The notes under the pieces: model-generated
What the model was told of the DNA's origin: nothing
The model's input: the letters and a program-made list of their open reading frames with translations, nothing else
Database searches by the model: none
Assembly (NCBI GenBank): GCA_020747065.1
Contig: JAGMVK010000005.1
Span: 2,232,001-2,296,000 of the forward strand
Origin: Cadophora sp. MPI-SDFR-AT-0126
Lineage: Eukaryota > Ascomycota > Leotiomycetes > Helotiales > Ploettnerulaceae
Direction of reading: 5' to 3'
DNA length: 64,000 nucleotides
Program-made: the position numbers and the translations under genes
In this document: positions 12,244-23,900 of the stretch, in pieces
Position numbering within the stretch: position 1 is the first letter of the stretch
Layout of the letters: every line of letters starts with the position of its first letter

Positions 12244-13829
12244 CGAAGGCGAGCCGATTTAAAATCCGTTCATTTTGCTGATTGGCTCATCACGCGAGCC
12301 GAGGAATACTAAAATTCAAGACATTGGAAATACTGACTCCGCTATAGAATTTATATTAAGTCAAAAGTACTAATTATGAAATTCGTTTCCTCCTTCGCAT
12401 TCTAAAATAAGGGTATTTATTGCCGCTTACTTGGTAACTAAAGCTCGAATTCTCTCTTAAGGGAACTTATTCCACTCAGCTCTCCACGCTCTTTCGGTCC
12501 ACTCTATCGTGTAAGGGGCATTCCAATCTCTTGTTATTGCAATACGAATTAGTATCTAAACTCCCTTAATTGCGTTTATATCGGGGGAATTACTTATATG
12601 CTCGAGTAGAGGGATACCTGCCTTCTTGAGCCTTCGGATTGTCCATTTACTTGAGTGCGAAGAAGCGCCGTCTTATTAAAACACGTACGAGAGTTAATCG
12701 CTCTCGAAAGTATCAGGGTCGTAGCGTTGAACTATAAGCTCTTCCTAAAAAGGAATTAAGTGAGGCTTAAGAACCTCGTAGGTATATTGTAGATTATCGA
12801 CGCCTCTACGAGAAGGTCTTTTTTTAAATCGATTCTGCTCCTAATATACTTCCCACGACGCTCTCTTTATAGGCTACTTCCGCTTTAATTCGTCCTACTT
12901 CTTTTCCTTCTTTCTCTCTTATTTATTAAAAGCCTCTTAACACTCAGCCTCCTATTCTTCAGCGTTGATTCGATCTATTCGCTCCTGATTATCTTCCTTC
13001 TGTTACTCCGTCTTAGGGTAGTAGATATGACAAGGGCCTTTATAATCGTACGTAAAGCATCCCCAAAACATTACCTCAGAGTAGTTATTGTACCGTCGTT
13101 CAATGCAATCAGGATAGTATCGCTCCGCGTCTCCTTAAAGCCGGGAGATATTCTGCATTCCGCGTTTAGTAGAGACAATAATCGAAGCTTCGTCTGAGAA
13201 GATGACCTTCCGCTATTCTTCGATTCCCTAGTCTTTTCGCGAGAGAGTAAGCTCGTATCGTTAGCGTTTCTGAAGCTCTATTAGACCGAGTTTCTTTATC
13301 GATTTCAATCTGCGGAGGCCACGAGCTCTGAGCTTCTTCTCGATTATACTATAGTGGAGATCAAAGAGACCTTCTTCCGACGCGACGATATACCACAACT
13401 TCTTTCGTTGTTTCTTATTTAACGTATAAGCTTCCATAAGACTCGTAATCTCTTCTTTCGTAACCTTCTCCTTTGCTCTACTCCCAATCTTTCGTCGAAT
13501 TTGCTCTACTTGCTCTTTAATCGTCGGAGGAGGAAGACCTTACTCGTTGTATCGAATAAGAACTTCTGCGGAGGCATTCTTGATATCTGTCGCAATCGAT
13601 TTAGCTAAACCGGTCCTTCGCGTAGCTTCGGCTTAGTGAACGTATAGCAAATGAGTCAAAAAGATGGCCTTCTGAACGTCAGTAGCGTGTTTACCTATAT
13701 TTCCTGACTCGTTAGGGAAAAATCATTGAGAATTATATTACAGGGCTTGAATTTTAGTAGGGAATACTTATAAATTACTCGGTTACTGCATAAATTAAAA
13801 TGGACGGTTTTTTAATCGGTTCGCCTTCG
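12244..13829 (-). mobile_element. Tc1/mariner DNA transposon, TA target site
   Basis: A 1586-bp element inserted in D2 pol. Terminal inverted repeats of about 33 bp (12244-12276 and 13797-13829) start CGAAGGCGAGCCGATTT and CGAAGGCGAACCGATTA, and TA flanks both ends, the hallmark of this superfamily. It carries a single transposase on the minus strand. Composition is much closer to normal than the surrounding D2 sequence, so it was hit by RIP less, or later. Confidence 0.93.
12361..13740 (-). pseudogene. Tc1/mariner transposase, RIP-inactivated
   Basis: A single minus-strand frame covers nearly the whole element. From the N-terminal side it shows a helix-turn-helix-like DNA-binding region (TGLAKSIATDIKNAS, KLRARGLRRLKSI), then the catalytic core: VIFSDEAS with the first Asp, a V-F-stop-stop-DGASSHSS block with the second Asp, and SPDINAIKGV, where the third acidic residue of the usual SPDxNxIE motif reads Lys (GAG to AAG). 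Roughly twenty in-frame TAA/TAG codons replace expected Gln or Trp. It would have cut and pasted DNA at TA dinucleotides. It is dead both by stops and by the lost catalytic residue. Confidence 0.9.
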
Positions 13830-13951
13830 TACTTAAGTATAAGTAAAGTACTCGCTAAAGATAGCTTAACTTTCTAAATAATATTAATTATAAAGTTGTT
13901 TAGTATTATAATATTTCTTTTATATTACTTAGTAAGTAGTACGATATATAG

Positions 13952-14105
13952 TAGTTAATAGGGGAATAACTTACGCGTAGACTAATTAGGTAATAGAAGT
14001 AAGAGAAAGAAGATAATAATTACTAGTCTAGCAGCACTGACTTATCTATTTATAGCCGGAATAGAAAAATAAAAACCCTTATAATAAGTCTTTAACCTTA
14101 CTATA
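13952..14105 (-). repeat. LTR of element A, left (3')
   Basis: Direct repeat of 50384-50537, sharing the blocks GGGGAATAAC/AGGGAATAAC, TAATTAGGTAATAGAAG, TATAGCCGGAA and CTTACTATA/CCTACTATA. Ends are assigned by where the similarity stops. Confidence 0.88.
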
Positions 14106-14189
14106 TATATTCCCCCCCTAGTTTAGTAATTATCCCTTAACTATAATAATCCTATATATAGTATAAAAAAGTTAAGAAAAAAAGAGTTA

Positions 14190-16800
14190 ATCTTATATCT
14201 TAAGCCCTAGATTATTAAATTATATACTCCTTATTCTATCCCTATATACTTCCTCTATAAATAATAAACTCTCCTTTAGTACTTCTTAAAGTACTTCCTT
14301 ACTTAGCTTATTTATATTTGCCTTTACTTTTAGTATAAATAGTTCTAATACATCTACTTTCTCCTTAAGAAAGTAATAGAATTTCTCTCTAAAGGCCTTC
14401 TTCTTAATTCTATATACTATCTTAAATACCTCTAATCTTAGTTTTAGTACTTTCTTTCTCTAATCCTTAATATACTTATATATTACCTTCTAATTACTCC
14501 TAAGTATAATATCTCTTTAAGCTACTATTACTAGTAAACTTTATCTATAATAAGTAACTTAAGTATTAGATAAGGCTCTTAAGCTAGATACTTTTACTAT
14601 AGCAGTGAACTTAAAGGGAATTGCACTATACTAGTTAAGTAACTTAGATAGTATAACTTATAAAGTAGTGAAATCCTTATAGGTATTAGCTAGATCTTAT
14701 TATAAACTACCTTTTATTACTTTAAGAAACTCCTTATTATCTTATATAGTAATAAATTAGGGTAAAAGCGTTTATTAGATAATTATAATAAGATTAGAGG
14801 ACCTATATAAGATCTTAAGTAAAGTAATATATATATCCCCCTTATTATACGGTATTCTAACTTAATCTACCCTTAGTACTTTAGTATTCTCTTATATAAA
14901 AATCTAGTCTATAATCTAGTGTATATAGTAATTAGTATCTTACCCCTTAGCCTTAATTCGCTTCTATTATTCACCTAACTTATACTATATCCCCTTCTAG
15001 ATAAAGTGTAATTAGCCTTATCCTCTTAATTTAGTGAAATACTTCCTTAAATTATTATAGTCTCGCGATTAGTTACTAGAGCTTATAGAATATTAATATT
15101 AATATAATAGAAGTAAGTACTATTTCCTAGAATAATATACTTAGCGTAGTAAGGGTAGCTAATTAGCTTTTATACTTTATTAGAGTAAAGAGTAGTATAA
15201 AGTATATAATATATAGGGTCTTAACGTATAAGCTATTAAATAATTAAAAAGAATATATTATATAGCTATCTAATATTTTTCCTACTATTAATTTCCTAAA
15301 GATAATACTAATATATATTAGTTTCCTCTAAGATCTTATTACCTAGTAGTAAGTTAAACTATTATTTAAAAAGATCGCAAATAATCTACTTATCTTACTC
15401 TTACTATAGTAATATTAATAAGTCCTAGGAGTTCAGGATTAATTTCTAATTAAACTTAAAGATAAGCGCCTCTCTTTATTACTAGAACTTATATAGCTTA
15501 AGTCTATCTAAAGGCCTAAGTAATTAATTAACTAGCTAAAACTAATTATATATCTCTAAATCTATCTTTAGTTTTCCTATTTCTAATCTCTAGTTATATA
15601 CCTCTTATAAGCGCTTAATAATAAACTCCTTTAGTAATCTTTTTATATAAAGCCCTATATAGTTAGCTATTAGGTATAAGTATTAGTAATACACTTATTA
15701 ATATTTTAGTATTTACCTTAAGAGCTGTATATTTACTATAAGAAGTAGTATTTTCTTTCTTCTAATAATTAATCTTTAATTATTTAAGATATTCTTAGAG
15801 TATTTATACTTTTATTTACTATCCTTAGTATTACTTATTCTTTTCCTCTTATAACTCTTTATTTCTTTTCTTACTTTCTTTATCTCCTCCTTATTAATTT
15901 TAGTCCTCTTACTTAAAGTAATACTAAACTCTTCTATAACTACTACTCTTACTAATTAATCGAACCTTTGAAGTAAATTAGTAGTAATAGTAATAATCTT
16001 ATTACTGATTTCCCTTACTAGGCGAGCTAAATACTCTAGCTTACTTACCCTTTACGATAAAGTTACTTTATTAATTTTAGTACTTATACTTAGTAAGCTT
16101 AGAAACCTTATAAATTATCCTTTCTTTATAAAGCTACTTACTTTAGGGTATATCCTTATCCCTTTTTATATACTTTTTGATATCACTTTTAAGGGAGTAC
16201 TATTAACTTTCCCTTATACTGCTTTCACTAAGTCCCTTATAATAACCTCTCTTATATTTAATATACCTTATTTACCTAGTCTTATAATCCTCTTTTATAC
16301 TTTAATATTCACTTATACTCTAGCTTTCTCTAAGAATATCTTTTCTAAAGCTTTACTATAGTTTACTATAAATTTAGCTAATCTAGTTATTAACTAATCT
16401 TATATAGCTTAATTAGACTAATTTTTTATAGTCTTAGTATATACTTCCTAGAGGTAATTCCTTTTCTTAACGTTTACAGTAATAATAAAGTGAACCTTAA
16501 CTTAATCGGACTTAAACTCCGCCTTACTTATATATACTTTAAAAGCTCCTAATCTTTCTATATAGTTATAGACTTATTTAATTAAATCGCTAATCTTATT
16601 ATAGTAGTTTATTATTTATTTAAGTACTTAAGATTAAGTAATATATTAATTTTTCGCTAGTATATTCCTTAGATATAAGATTATATTCTTAATACTAGTG
16701 AAGTTTAGTAGTATAATTACTATTAGTATATCTATTTCAGTTATACTTATATCTTTATTTATATTTATTAGTAAGATTTTTACTTATATATATACTTTAA
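14190..16800 (-). pseudogene. Element A, extra ORF near the 3' LTR, unknown function
   Basis: The plus strand is strongly pyrimidine-rich here, so coding is expected on the minus strand, the strand of A's gag-pol. A good frame is visible near 14190-14480 (for example EVFKIVYRIKKKAF and LSKEVL), rich in Lys and Glu and helical in character, with TAA at Gln positions. It lies downstream of integrase, where ordinary Gypsy elements have only the LTR. I recognise no family. Extent is approximate and only part was read residue by residue. Confidence 0.45.
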
Positions 16801-17679
16801 AAAGTTTATTATTAAAAAAAAGTTAATTCTTTAAAAGAAAATCGCGTAAGCTATTAAATTATTAAAGAAAGCTAATCTTACTTAAGAATTATTTATTTTA
16901 TTTCTTATTATAAGTAAATAAATTAATAGAATTAAAGTAAATTTCCTCTTTTTTTATACCTCTTAGCTTATAACCTCCTACTAATTCACTTTTCTTTTTA
17001 CTTTTCTCTTACTATCTCTCTTAAATTTACCTTTTTCTTTAGTGCTCTTCTTAATATAAGAAGCTATCTCTACTTCTATTTTCTTTTAATTTTCTTTTAA
17101 CTTTTATAATAATTTTTTTCTTATACTAGACTATCTTCTACTAGACCTTTTACTTTATACTCCTTACTTACTTTTAATACTTACTTTCTACTATAGTACT
17201 AGTCTAATTACTAAAGCTTATTACTATAGCCTATATTAAATACTACCTTCTCTTTAACCCTAATCTAGGAATAATATATATTTAAGATATTATATTTAAT
17301 TTCTATAGTAATTGCGCTATTTATTTATCTAATTATATCTTTAGTACTTTAGTTATAGTTAATAATAAAGGTATCTTAACTAAGATAAAAGTCACGGATA
17401 AAATATATATTAACTTCCTCTCTTATCTTCAGATTTATAAAGAATATATCTCTATTAGTTACTCCTTTCTTAATTCTAATAGCCTCTACTATAAATTCAG
17501 TAATAAAGACCTAGCTAGTAATACTAAAACTAAGTATAATTCCTCTCCTTTAAACTTTATTACTCTTAAGGATTATAATAACTATAAGAAGTAGCTCTTT
17601 AGACTACTCTCTATAAGTAGTAACCTTATAACTATTACTAATAAGAACTCTCTTTAATACTATACTAAGTCTTATATTA

Positions 17680-17932
17680 CCTTTACTACTACTCTAGTAA
17701 CTTTTAGCCCTTTAATTACTTCTACTAAGGCTATTACTTCCTCTAAGACTCTTAAGAAAAGTAGATTTAAAGCTACTTCCGCACTTAAGTTATCTATTAT
17801 TATATTTAAGAATAAACCTAAGGCTACTCTTAAGCGTAAGGGCTAAGCTTTCAATAAAGATAAGAGTAAGAGAAAAGTAAAGTCTAATAAATATATCTTA
17901 GATACTAATAATAATAGATTCTTCTATTATAA
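17680..17932 (+). pseudogene. Element A, possible antisense ORF, part 1
   Basis: A plus-strand frame, antisense to A's gag-pol, reads through Ser/Thr/Lys-rich sequence (ITSTKAITSSKTLKKS, NKDKSKRKVKS) up to the insertion point of element B. With B and one copy of the TATAA duplication removed, the same frame continues without a shift at 42674. Continuity across the joint would hold for any frame, so it supports the joint more than the gene. Function is unknown, and it may be a shadow frame. Confidence 0.35.
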
Positions 17933-18090
17933 TGAGGCGTATATTCAGAATCAGGGTATTGCCTTAGGTAACCTTAGTTTCGAGCCTTAGCGAGCTCCCT
18001 TCGCTTATAAGAGCTCCCCTTCACTTATAGAATTAGAAGAATTAAAGACTTTTTCCACCTTGAATTTCAGCTATTAGTAGTTTTTTATAT
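17933..18090 (+). repeat. 5' LTR of B, first part (split by element C)
   Basis: Matches 42456-42613 of the 3' LTR (shared blocks CGTATATTCAGAATCAGGG, TTTCGAGCCTTAG, CTTGAATTTCAGCTATTAG). Element C begins at 18091 and the LTR resumes at 30058. Confidence 0.92.
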
Positions 18091-18366
18091 TGTGGAGGGG
18101 AGGACTCCAATCCCCTATACGACAAGAGGGTAGCAAATGCAAGGTATATAAGGTGTAAGGTTCAAGAAATAACAGATAGACGAAATCAAAAGATATTATA
18201 TATCTAAAGAGTACGAATTGTTAATTAGAGAAAGAAGTGTAAATCCTATCAGAAGGAAAAGTGCTATTATTAATAATAAGGTCTCTCGAAGGGGGTCTTA
18301 ACTTAAGTATAATGCGAAGTATATAAGTTAGGTGACAGAAGTTTACTAAGGCCGATCCCTATTATA
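18091..18366 (-). repeat. LTR of C, left (3')
   Basis: 276 bp, same length as its partner at 29778-30053; shares TATATCTAAAGAGTACGAATT, GTGCTATT, AATAATAAGGTCTCTC and GGCCGATCCC. The left end keeps TGTGGAGGGG; the right end is RIP-mutated (CCCTATTATA). Confidence 0.95.
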
Positions 18367-18539
18367 TGCGTCCCCCTCTTTAAAAACTTGTCCCTGAGTA
18401 TTATAGTAAATGAATATAGTAGAGCTAGGCTATTTCTAAAAGTATTAAATCTCTAGAGGTAAAAGTAGAGGTCTATAGTATAGAAGTAATATCAAAGTTA
18501 TATAAGGCCTGAACTATCGTTAGTCTTAGTAAAATCGTA

Positions 18540-20400
18540 AATAAAGGTTCGCTTAGCTTACTTCTATAGGGTTATCCCTTACTATAATACCTCTATCTTC
18601 TCCCTTAACCTTTATAACTATAATACCTCTACTACCTCCTTCCTTCTCTCTACTTAATAAGCTCTATAACTCTTTTTAAAGCTACGCAGGAAACTTCTTT
18701 ATTCTTCTTTACTACTATATGTATTCCCCTAGTAATAAAGACTAAGTTACAGCTGCTTTTCCCCTTTAAGAGCTTACTTCTAAGAGTAAATAACCTTTAA
18801 GGAAGTTATAAGAGTAGCGCTACTCTCTTTCTAATTAAAGTAAGTATAAAGCTTCATCGCTCTTCTATTCTAATCTCTCTCCTTCTAATCTTATAACCTT
18901 AAGATCAGGCTTAAGATTAAGACTAATAATCTCTAGTACTTAACTTAAGCTAAGTAGCTCTAAGCTCTTTAACCTCTATTAACTATACCTCCCTCTCTTT
19001 ATATAGCTCTTATATACCTGAACTTTATACTGAAGCCTTAACTTATAAGCTTTAGAATACAGATCTTTAAGTTAGAGACGCTATTTTCTCTAATTAAGCT
19101 GAGTTAATCTCTTCACTTCTATTTCCCTTCTATTAACTACTTCGCGTATAGACTAGATCTCTATATTAACTTATATTAATTTTCTATAGAGGTCTTTACC
19201 TCTTTAATAAGCTTAGTAACGTTAGAGCTTTTCTAGGTAAGGTTTCCTTCCTTTATATTATATCTTTAGCTATACTATTACTTTTCTAGGCTTAGACCTT
19301 AACTACCTTACCTTATAATAGTCTCTTACTCTATTATAATAAATATCTCTTAAGGAAGGGGCTCTCTAAGTTACCTAGTAAGTCTCTGTCCTCCCTTCTT
19401 CCTAAAACGCGTTAATTTTAGCGATATCTTTATAGGTTCTACTATATAACCTTTAATCTAAAGTACTTAAGTATATAGCTACTAACTCTACTTTATATAA
19501 TTAAGTTCCCTCTTCTAATTCCTTTACTCTTTACTCCCTTACTAAATTAATATTACCGCTAACCTCTTAGTATTAGTAACTAGGACGTATCTAACTTAGT
19601 AACTCCCCTCTTATACCTAATAATAGTCTCTTACCTCGCTATTACGGATATACGCTTTAAGCGTATATATACCTATAGAGTTAGAGGTCTAGATAGCTAG
19701 TAGAAAAGCTAATATATTAAAGAAAGTAAGGACTATTAGATTCTTACTAAGGTAATAGGAGTTACTAAGGCTATCTCTACTATTAAGTGTTTTCTCTTAG
19801 TTCTAAGGCTTTCTTACTAGGACGTAAGACTTATTAAGTTACTAGAGGAGTTTATTAATATCTTAGAGAATAAGGACTATTACGAAAACTTAAGAGTGAT
19901 AGGGGTTACTCTTATTTCTAAATACTATTAAGGCTCCTCCTTAATTAATATCTAGCTATAGCGATTTCTATTTAATATAGAGACTATCTGCTATAGAGGG
20001 TATCCGCTAGAAGCAGGCCTAACTCTCTTATCTTTAGAGTATAAGTATAGTATACTAGAGGGTAATAACTATTATAAGTTCGTTCGCTTTTTAGTCTAGT
20101 GATAGTCTTAAGTATATCTAATAGCTCCTAGAAGATATATAAGTCTATTACTAACTTTATTATCTTAAGGACTAGCTAATTAGAGCTTTTAACTTAAGTT
20201 ACTTACTTTAGTAGAGGTACTTTAAGTACGTTACGTAGGCTCGCGGATTCTGACTTTATTATACTATATCTATACTCCTTATATTAATACTCTTACTAGC
20301 ACTTAGGCTATAGTAGACCTCGTGAATTATATTCTTTCTATTTACTCCTCTTTAAGAGAGTGAAGATAATATAGATAAGGGCTTAGACTTAGTAGGCGTA
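18540..20400 (-). pseudogene. Element C third ORF, charged coiled-coil-like, unknown function
   Basis: Between integrase and the 3' LTR a minus-strand frame reads as a highly charged, probably helical protein: DIYYNRVRDYYKVR, DLYRKLI, IREVVNRREIEVKRLTQLN, LKDLYSKAYKLRLQYKV, then LKVIRLEGERLE, and near the end GIIVIKVKGEDRGIIVRDNP (about 18560-18650). TAA/TAG codons fit Gln or Trp. It is on the same strand as gag-pol and ends about 170 bases before the LTR, like the third ORF of B. The upstream limit is uncertain; between 19600 and 20400 the plus strand reads at least as well. Family not recognised. Confidence 0.55.
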
Positions 20401-20999
20401 ACTAAGGTTAGACTAATTTAAAAGTAGACTAATACTTCTTCCTCTAGTGAAGTTACTTTATTAAAGATTATTAGCTAATAATATATTTAGGCCTTTAATA
20501 CGTAAGGAACTCTGACCCTTAGGTAATTCTAAGGCGTAGAGATATTAGCTTTATAGGGATAAGCTAAAGAGCTTCTACTTTTAATAAGACCTTAATTAGC
20601 GAGTACTATATCTTCTTAGAAGCTATAGTAATAACTTAACTAGTAGGAAACTACTGGAATAGTAAACAGCGTAAGTAGTCCTAGGTCTAAGGTAACTAGA
20701 ATCTCTTTAGTTCTATATACGCTTTATAAGGGAAAAGGTTTTATAGGACTAGTGGAACCGGGGTTTTTATTACTTTTTACTAGTAGATTTTCTTCTTTAA
20801 GTTACTTCTAATAATAGATTAGAGATCTTTATTACTAAGTAAAGCTTCTCTATTATTAGTACTATTAGTATTAGTAATATTTACCTTAAGGGATATCTTT
20901 TATTTATAGTCTTAGAGAAATCCTTTATTTTTACTAGCTATTCTCCTAGGGGCTTTTATAGATAGGGGATTTAGTAGGTTATCTTAGGAAAGTAGTGCT

Positions 21000-23900
21000 T
21001 AAATAAGGGGTACTTTATATTAACTTTTACGTATAGGGGACAGACCTTTCACTACTTACTTCTAAAGTATATACTTAAAGCTGTTATAATTAGTTATTAG
21101 GACGTATAAATCAGGCCTATCTTACCTTCCTATTTAATAAGTAGCTTATTATTAACTCCGCGGAAGGTACTAGTAATAATAGAGAGCTCTATAGTTCATG
21201 TTATATACTTAAGGGAGTTATTAGCGCTAATATAGGTGACGTTTAGCTTTATATTAAATAGTTACTTCGTAGGACTAGATCGTACTCTGATGTTTCAGGA
21301 GTGTTTAGGCTCTACCTCTTACTAGCTTTTCGTATCTTAGTAGTTTATACGCTCTCTAGGTACCTGTAAGTAATACTATAGCGAATTAAAGCTGCCCTGA
21401 ATAGTGCTAGCGGAGATAAGTACTAGTAGTACTAGCAGTTATTTTCCTATTTTAAAGAATTAGTGTCTTTACTATTAAAGGTACTATTCTGAGGTTAACT
21501 ACGCTAAGACTACTTTATATTAGTCTTATTAGCTCTATAAAATCTCTGGGATTTTGATAATAATTCTATTATTTCATCTGATTTAAATAGTAGGTATATC
21601 GGAAGTATCTATACTAGAATCACTATTATTATTACTGAAGTATTATTAGTAGGAGTTTTCTAAGCCTGATTTAGCACTAACTTCTCTCTCTTAATTACTA
21701 AGGTAAGTAATAGATTCAGCGTCTTTAGCGCTATAAATAAATTTCTTTTATATATAAAATAGTTTTAGTATACTTCTAGTGAAGGTTAATTAAAGCTAGG
21801 GATTATTAAGTCCTAGCTCTTTAAGCTTATAGTAACCCTTTTTAGTATTAGCTTATACTATCTTATACAGCCTTAACTACCGGAAATCTAAAGCTCTTCG
21901 TATTAACTTATTAATTTCCCTTACTAAATCGTATTAAAGGACTATATCTTTAACTTGAAATAATCTCTATTAAATATTATACTTATTATTAAAAGCGTTT
22001 TAACCCTCTTATCTACAGCAGCTTTTATATAGTATTACTTTATTAATATTTTCTTACTATATTTAAAACTAAATTACCCTAAGTTATAATAACTTCGATC
22101 GATTAGTAACTTCTTCTATAAATAGGGTTCTCTAAGTAGGGTATTATGTTTCTATAAGGAGGATAAGTTCTCTATTATAAACTATATAAAAGGGTATAAA
22201 GCTTATAGGTCCGTGTACTATTATCTAATCTATAAATAATACTACTAAAAGGTTTTTAATCTACTAATTTCCTATCTTAGAAAGAGTATTTTTAATTAGC
22301 TTATAGCCTTATTTAGCTATACTATTCGCTCTTAAGTTATAAGCTAATACCTATATATACTATATCTCTATTCTATTTAAGAGCTAAATCACTTCTCCTA
22401 TATTCTTTTTACCCCTATTAACTACTAATCTCTAGAATAAGCTATAGCGGTAAATAATATCTTCCTAAATAAAAGTAGCTATAGCTGCCGCTATCTTATA
22501 TATAAGAGCTCGTGCCTTGACTTAACTACTTATATTGTCCCTAGTAATAACTAAATATTACTTTCCTTATTATTTAATTATATAAGTAATATCTAGGGCC
22601 TACTTCTCTATTAAACTATTAGAAACTATAAGGAAAAGAGGTTCTTCTTATTATCTTAGTGATTTCAGTTAGTATTCCGGGTAAGTTTAAACGAAATTCA
22701 TAGTATCTTTATAGTACCCCTTCTAAAAGTAGCGTGTGGAAATACAGTAATAAGTACTTTCCCTCCCTTTATAACTAGAGTCGTTATAATAACTTCAAAG
22801 AATCTATACTTTATCTCAATTAGTATTAACTATAAGCCTAATAGGGGCTCCTTTTATTAGTAGTTTCCAGATTTTCCGATTATATACTCTAAAATTTAGA
22901 GCTTCTTTCTTAAAGGTATAAAAGGTCTTTCAATCTATTTCTTTTAGGATTCTAAGTATTATTAAGTATAAGGCAATTTGTATAAAGTAGTCGGAGTACT
23001 TAAAAAAAGAAACTAGGAACTCGTATTTAGTATTTAATCTTATATCAGAAGTATTACTAAAGCTTTCTGTAAGCTCTTCGCCTTCTCTAAACTATTATAC
23101 TTATACTCTCATATCTTAAAGGATAGTGTTCTATCTTATTAATTCCGGGTCTATTTTAACTACCTCCTCTACCTAATTAAACTCTATAGGGTAAATCTTA
23201 TAGACTCTAAGCTCTGAAAGAATCTAATCTTCGTTATTATTAGAGGCATCGTTGTTATAATCTATATTATTTAAGTATTTAGGCCTCCTAGAAAGAGCAT
23301 CCGCAGCGGTATATATAGGGCCTTTAATATACCAAACTTCGAAATTAAAGAGCCTTATCTAAGTGAGCTATCTCGTAAGTATAGCTCCGGAGTGATTATT
23401 AATAGCGCTATTAAGTTATACTACTAGGGTATTAGCGTCTGTTTCCAGAATAAAGTGCACTCCTATAAGCTAAATCTTCAGCTTCTTTAGAATATAAAAT
23501 ACTCCTTTACACTCTCTCTTTATAGTATTATAATTACGTTTAGCTTTATTCTAGTATTTACTCTTATACTATGTAAGGCGTACTTATTTACTATTAAGGT
23601 CTCTCTAGCTTAGGTAACCTCCCTAGCTAAATCCACTAGAGTTAACTGCTACTACTATTTCCCTAGTATCCTTACTATAATCGACCTTATAAAGTACTAG
23701 AGCTATATAAAGAGCGTCTTAAAGTCTCTTTATTACTTTTCTAATAAGCTCTTTAGATTTAAATAGAAAGAAGACTCCTTTTCTTAAGAGATTATAGAAG
23801 AGTTCAGTGATATATTAAAAGTTTTTAATTTAAATCCGAAAATAAATAATAAGGCTAAGAAATCCTTTAACCTCGAAGATATTTTTCGGTTCCTTCTAAT

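Larger units (their letters stand above)
8640..13951 (-). pseudogene. D2 pol: RT, RNase H, integrase, chromodomain
   Basis: Minus-strand frames show, from the right: reverse transcriptase at about 11050-11330 with YKVILFGFTNS and YLNNIIIYFNN (normally YLDD); RNase H and integrase leftward; the integrase tail near 8930-9065 with KVYLVFSINKL; and a chromodomain near 8700-8880 with ILYY, TIDFYTY and YKLRDFY. The order RT, RNase H, integrase, chromodomain is that of chromoviral Ty3/Gypsy elements. Stops are TAA/TAG at Gln or Trp positions. The frame is further broken by a solo LTR (11434-11655) and a Tc1 element (12244-13829). Not functional. Confidence 0.85.

Noticed and set aside
20100..23600. 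Very long, almost open plus-strand frame in element C
   Set aside because: It looked like a multi-kilobase protein, but the minus strand of the same region carries clear integrase and RNase H motifs. Open antisense frames are a side effect of RIP composition (few TGA, few TG/CA).
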